Source of the DNA: Clostridia bacterium
GTDB taxonomy: Bacteria > Bacillota > Clostridia > Christensenellales > HGM11417
Reading direction: 5' to 3'
DNA: 8,432 nt
Assembly (NCBI GenBank): GCA_017407365.1
Contig: JAFQWR010000130.1
Location: 1 to 8,432 of the forward strand
In this document: positions 5,591 through 8,432 of the stretch, one piece after another
Position numbering within the stretch: the first letter of the stretch is position 1
Layout: every line of letters begins with the position of its first letter
Made by a program: the position numbers and the translations under genes
Notes under the pieces: generated by a model
What the model was told of the DNA's origin: nothing
What the model saw: the letters and a program-made list of their open reading frames with translations, nothing else
The model's database searches: none

Positions 5591-8002
5591 TTATCTGTTT
5601 TCTACGCTGTTTTTGCGCCTGAATTCCTCTGCCATTTTTCTGCAACCTTCTGCATCGACTTTTTTGCCCCACTTTTCATGATAGCGGGCGGTGAGCAAAA
5701 GCGTATCAACGACGCCATGCAGGTACATCCTGCCCTTTTCCATAAAAATCTGCTCGCATTTCTCTCTCATCGCCGTAAGACAACCGATAAAATGTGCTCT
5801 GCCACTCTCGTCAAAAAGGTAGCTTCCCTCTTCTAAGGCCTCTATCCTTTTCTCACAAAAGGCACAAAGCTCCTCGTTTCCGTCCTCCTCGCAAAGCTCG
5901 GACAGCCTCTGGTAGCACTCAATCAGCTCGTCCTCATCCTCATCCTCGAGGAAAACCTCCTCCATAGCCCAAACAGCCTTCCGTTCATAGTCGATGGCAA
6001 GCTGCATTTTCCCCTGCCTGCGGTAGGTTTCCGCAACCTCCTCGTAGGCATCCTTCAGATAACAGATTACCCCCATGCAGCCCCAATTGGGGAAAAGCTC
6101 TAATAAAGAGAGGTATTCCAGCAAAACAGCCACATCCTTTTCGCCGTTGCCAAGGCTTGCGTAGCAATAAGAAAGCCGCATATAGCTTTCTTTCAGCACG
6201 TCCTTTACAACGTCCAGATAATCCCATGTACCTGCGGCACATTGCACCCGATAGGTGCCATACGGTATTTCCTTCTGCAATTTCTGATAGCTATCATAGC
6301 AAGCGGAGGCAAAATCCAGATACGCAAGCGAATACTCCTCGTATTTGCTTTCTACTGCGCGTTGCAGAGCAGACAGAGCCTCCTCAAATTGCCCCTGCCA
6401 AAGCTGATTGGATGCAATCTGATAGTTGAGATACTCAATCCAATAGCTGTTTGCTTCCTTCACCTGCATATACAGCGCGCGACTGCTTCTGAGAAGCTTG
6501 TTTGCCTCAGCATATTCTTCACGGGATTCCAGCTCTCTTGCCAGATCCTCCAGGCAATTCGCAAGGTGCAGAAGCACACTTTGCCAATAGCTCTCCTCTG
6601 CCTTCTCGCCGAGAAGTGCCGCCTTTTGGCGATAGACCTCTACCATGCGGTGCGTTTTGATATCGAACGCATAGAGCTTACCGAACAGAGTGTAAAGAGC
6701 AAGAAGCTCCTCTGCATCAACGGAAGAATATTCGTAGATTTCCTCCGTCCTTTTCGCCCATTCCAAGGCTTCCGCCCTATCTCCCTTGTCATACAGGTAT
6801 TCAGCCGCCTCAAAAAAGACGTCCCTTTGCACCTCGAATCTTTCGGCAAGCTCGGCAGCCTCGGTATAGCAGGAAAGGATTTCGTCCTCCTTCTTCTGCA
6901 TCACACGCAGGTACACCGCAGGCTCATCCAAAGAAGAGTCGCCGTCACACGGAGGAACAAAGGAGTCCTCCTCATCCGCATACGCCATCGCGTAATCATA
7001 CGAGCGCAAGGGAGAATACCGCATTGCCTGCAAAATCTTCGCCTTTTGCCTGAGAATCTGAATGTAAACCTGCGTTTCCTCCTGCGCCTCCCTTTTAAGA
7101 AGCGCCATACGCGCCTGATAATCGCTTCGGATTTCGTTGCGGTCTAAAATGGCATTTGCCCTTTCGATATCACCCAACGAAAAAGCCTCGTACGCACGCT
7201 TCTGCCGCTCGGTTACCGTACCGTGCGAAACGTCCTCGCACATACGGCGAGAAAGCTTGAAAATCTGCTGAATCTGATTCTGTACGATTTCCTTATAGGT
7301 TTTGCGCTGTGCATTCAGGTCGACAAGCTCTTTGGCTTGCTCCTCAGAAAGATTTCCGTTATAGGCAAGCGCAAAGTAGCGCGCCTCAACGTCGCTGAGC
7401 TGTTGCTTAAAGCGACGCAGGGTTTTGTTGTTGAAAAATTCGGGAATGTTTTCGAGAGAAACACCCGAAAGCGGCTTGCCGTCTAACAGCACGCTTTCGC
7501 CAACCGTTGAAATATCCAGCCGTTTAAGCGAAGCAATCTGCTCTCTTAAAGCAAGAACGATGCGGTATTTTACGGCATCAATATGTGATACAACCTCGTA
7601 ATAATGCTGATATTTTTCTGCAAGAAGATGCATACAGTCCTGAACGTCCTGCGAGAAAGAAAATTGCTGTGCATCGTTCAGAAAGAAAACGTAGATTTTA
7701 GGAGAGCCCTTTTGCAAAAAGGCACGGTGGGCAACCTCAAGCTCGTGCAGAGTATATGCGCCTGCCTTTTTATAAAATAAAAACAGAACAAAATCGCTGC
7801 CTTCAATTTCGCTGTCGTATGCGCTTTGCAGACCGTTTGGCTGCATGGCGGTATCCATCTGCTCGCACAAAAGCGGAACAAGCGATACGTCATACTTTTC
7901 TTGCAGGCGATCACCTATGTTATAGATATATCCCTCTAATTGCTCTCTGATTTCAGAAAGCTCAACAATAGATGAAGCTAAAAACAAGGTTATTCTGGTC
8001 AT
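5591..8002 (-). CDS. TIR/DUF4062-like N-terminal domain plus TPR-array protein
   Basis: The ATG at 8002 has GGAG (8010-8013) 7 nt upstream. The 803-residue product has no signal peptide or membrane segment, so it is cytosolic. Residues 1-110 look like a Rossmann-type TIR/DUF4062 or nucleoside-deoxyribosyltransferase-like domain: strand ITLFLASS (4-11), an acidic helix with IREQLEGYI, a strand ending LLCEQMD, then SDFVLFLFYKKAG (69-81), YTLHELEVAH (83-92) with Glu87 and Glu89, and strand KIYVFFL. In TIR NADases the catalytic Glu sits in a comparable helix; the match here is inferred. Residues about 160-260 contain a DGKPL turn and a charged coiled-coil-like stretch, and RAYEAFSLGDIERANAILD (269-287) opens the helical repeats. 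TPR-type helix pairs follow at about 375-425, 430-465, 470-515, 525-575, 600-635, 645-680 and 690-725, with an acidic EDEDEDE run at 686-692. It heads the three-gene unit. A sensor (TPR) plus effector (TIR-like) role is plausible but unproven. Confidence 0.92.
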   Translation of the reverse strand: MTRITLFLASSIVELSEIREQLEGYIYNIGDRLQEKYDVSLVPLLCEQMDTAMQPNGLQSAYDSEIEGSDFVLFLFYKKAGAYTLHELEVAHRAFLQKGSPKIYVFFLNDAQQFSFSQDVQDCMHLLAEKYQHYYEVVSHIDAVKYRIVLALREQIASLKRLDISTVGESVLLDGKPLSGVSLENIPEFFNNKTLRRFKQQLSDVEARYFALAYNGNLSEEQAKELVDLNAQRKTYKEIVQNQIQQIFKLSRRMCEDVSHGTVTERQKRAYEAFSLGDIERANAILDRNEIRSDYQARMALLKREAQEETQVYIQILRQKAKILQAMRYSPLRSYDYAMAYADEEDSFVPPCDGDSSLDEPAVYLRVMQKKEDEILSCYTEAAELAERFEVQRDVFFEAAEYLYDKGDRAEALEWAKRTEEIYEYSSVDAEELLALYTLFGKLYAFDIKTHRMVEVYRQKAALLGEKAEESYWQSVLLHLANCLEDLARELESREEYAEANKLLRSSRALYMQVKEANSYWIEYLNYQIASNQLWQGQFEEALSALQRAVESKYEEYSLAYLDFASACYDSYQKLQKEIPYGTYRVQCAAGTWDYLDVVKDVLKESYMRLSYCYASLGNGEKDVAVLLEYLSLLELFPNWGCMGVICYLKDAYEEVAETYRRQGKMQLAIDYERKAVWAMEEVFLEDEDEDELIECYQRLSELCEEDGNEELCAFCEKRIEALEEGSYLFDESGRAHFIGCLTAMREKCEQIFMEKGRMYLHGVVDTLLLTARYHEKWGKKVDAEGCRKMAEEFRRKNSVENR

Positions 8003-8006
8003 AGGT

Positions 8007-8075
8007 TCACTCCGAAAAAAAGTGGAACAAAAACAGCATCATACCGCACAAGGTCGCTGAATAGAGTATGAACAT
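8007..8075 (-). CDS. Possible 22-codon hydrophobic leader ORF
   Basis: In the leader of the TIR-like/TPR gene, an ATG at 8073-8075 opens a frame for MFILYSATLCGMMLFLFHFF-SE that stops at TGA 8007-8009. The TGA lies within GGAGTGA, directly against the ribosome site of the downstream gene. The peptide is strongly hydrophobic, like a single membrane helix. There is no clear ribosome site in front of its ATG, and the same frame is open further upstream to a TAG. It may be chance in T-rich DNA, or a coupled leader peptide. Confidence 0.2.
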   Translation of the reverse strand: MFILYSATLCGMMLFLFHFFSE

Positions 8076-8155
8076 ATATAAGACAAATGAAATGCCGTTT
8101 TTGTTGGTGATATTTGCAAAATTTATCTAAAAAGGGTTGCAATGCTGTACTATTC

Positions 8156-8183
8156 ATTATAACACACTAAGGCGACAAAGCAA
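8156..8183 (-). promoter_or_regulatory. Extended -10 promoter for the three-gene unit
   Basis: The minus strand has TTGCTT (8178-8183), a 16-nt spacer, and TATAAT (8156-8161) preceded by TGT, an extended -10. The alternative -35 TTTGCT gives a 17-nt spacer. Transcription should begin near 8148, leaving a leader of about 146 nt before the ATG at 8002. Downstream of the -10 the sequence resembles the left-hand promoter (TATAATGA followed shortly by ATAGT). Confidence 0.72.
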
Positions 8184-8185
8184 AA

Positions 8186-8279
8186 TTAAAAGGCAAAAAA
8201 CACAAAAAGTCACTCCGCCAAACCTCACCTATAAGCGATGATACAGGTAAAACAATGCCAAAAGCCCCAAAAGTATAGC
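8186..8279. other. Spacer between 5S terminator and next promoter
   Basis: This stretch completes the 314-base gap between the 5S gene and the TIR-like/TPR gene. It is T-rich on the minus strand. I see no convincing gene, RNA motif or repeat in it. Confidence 0.5.
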
Positions 8280-8306
8280 AAAAAAGCCTTTCGCATGAAA
8301 GGCTTT
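8280..8306 (-). terminator. Intrinsic terminator of the rRNA operon
   Basis: On the minus strand AAAGCCTTTC (8297-8306) pairs perfectly with GAAAGGCTTT (8283-8292) around the loop ATGC and ends in six T (8280-8285). It lies 10 nt after the 3' end of the 5S rRNA. Confidence 0.92.
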
Positions 8307-8316
8307 CTCGAATGGA

Positions 8317-8432
8317 TGCGGCGACTTCCTAATCTCCCGGGCCGTTGCCAGCCAAGTACCGTCGGCGTTGAAGGGCTTAACTTCTGTGTTCGGGATGGGA
8401 ACAGGTGGGACCCCTTCGCTATTGCCACCGCA
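8317..8432 (-). rRNA. rrf: 5S ribosomal RNA
   Basis: The minus strand reads as a standard bacterial 5S rRNA: GGTGGCAATAGCGAAGGGGT at the 5' side, CCCATCCCGAACAC in loop B/helix III, GTTAAGCCC, GACGGTACTTGGCTGG, and CCCGGGAGA. The first nine bases (TGCGGTGGC) pair with the last nine (GTCGCCGCA) to form helix I, which fixes both ends and gives about 116 nt. It is therefore complete, or lacks at most a base or two at the window edge. It is normally the last gene of a 16S-23S-5S operon, so 23S should lie just outside the window. The RNA forms the central protuberance of the large ribosomal subunit. Confidence 0.97.

Noticed and set aside
6242..7147. Plus-strand open frame of 301 codons
   Set aside because: It lies wholly antisense within the TIR-like/TPR gene. 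The minus-strand frame has TPR-type sequence, a ribosome site and operon context, while this one has none.
7999..8157. 52-codon minus-strand frame whose TGA overlaps the ATG of the TIR-like/TPR gene
   Set aside because: Its only ATG is inside the -10 box, upstream of the expected transcription start, and no ribosome site precedes any alternative start.
8225..8428. Minus-strand open frame of 67 codons
   Set aside because: It runs through the 5S rRNA and its terminator, so it is not coding. The shorter version starting in the terminator loop has no ribosome site.

Overview
This window looks like Gram-positive Clostridia-type DNA, probably a gut commensal lineage. That is an inference from strong AGGAGG or GGAG ribosome sites, extended -10 sigma-A-type promoters, two lipobox surface proteins built from repeat families common in gut Firmicutes, and a 5S rRNA of Firmicutes type. 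I cannot name the species. Every supported gene lies on the minus strand, so transcription runs from high to low coordinates.

Right edge (8432 to 8280): a complete or almost complete 5S rRNA whose two ends pair as helix I, followed by a clean intrinsic terminator. A 314-base gap (8003-8316) follows. It carries that terminator, an extended -10 promoter, a leader of about 146 nt and a possible 22-codon leader ORF.

Centre (8002 to 895): three closely spaced genes that probably form one operon. The first encodes an 803-residue cytosolic protein with a TIR/DUF4062-like alpha/beta N-terminal domain, a helical linker and a long TPR-type array. The second encodes a 257-residue, roughly seven-pass membrane protein that resembles the YwaF/TIGR02206/TMEM164 superfamily. 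The third encodes a 1281-residue lipoprotein with eight InlB-type B-repeats followed by two GLUG-type beta-helix modules. Gaps are 58 and 18 nt, and a strong terminator closes the unit 12 nt after the last stop codon.

Left edge (about 757 to 1): a second transcription unit with its own extended -10 promoter. Its leader contains a terminator-like hairpin ahead of the gene, which suggests attenuation or a short RNA. The gene is the start of another lipoprotein made of Cys-containing 37-residue (111-bp) tandem repeats, and it runs off the window.

Together the window places two large cell-surface lipoproteins next to a candidate sensor/effector (TIR-like plus TPR) and a polytopic membrane protein. 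The most interesting hypothesis is that the three-gene unit is a membrane-linked signalling or defence cassette. The sequence supports the architecture, not the function.
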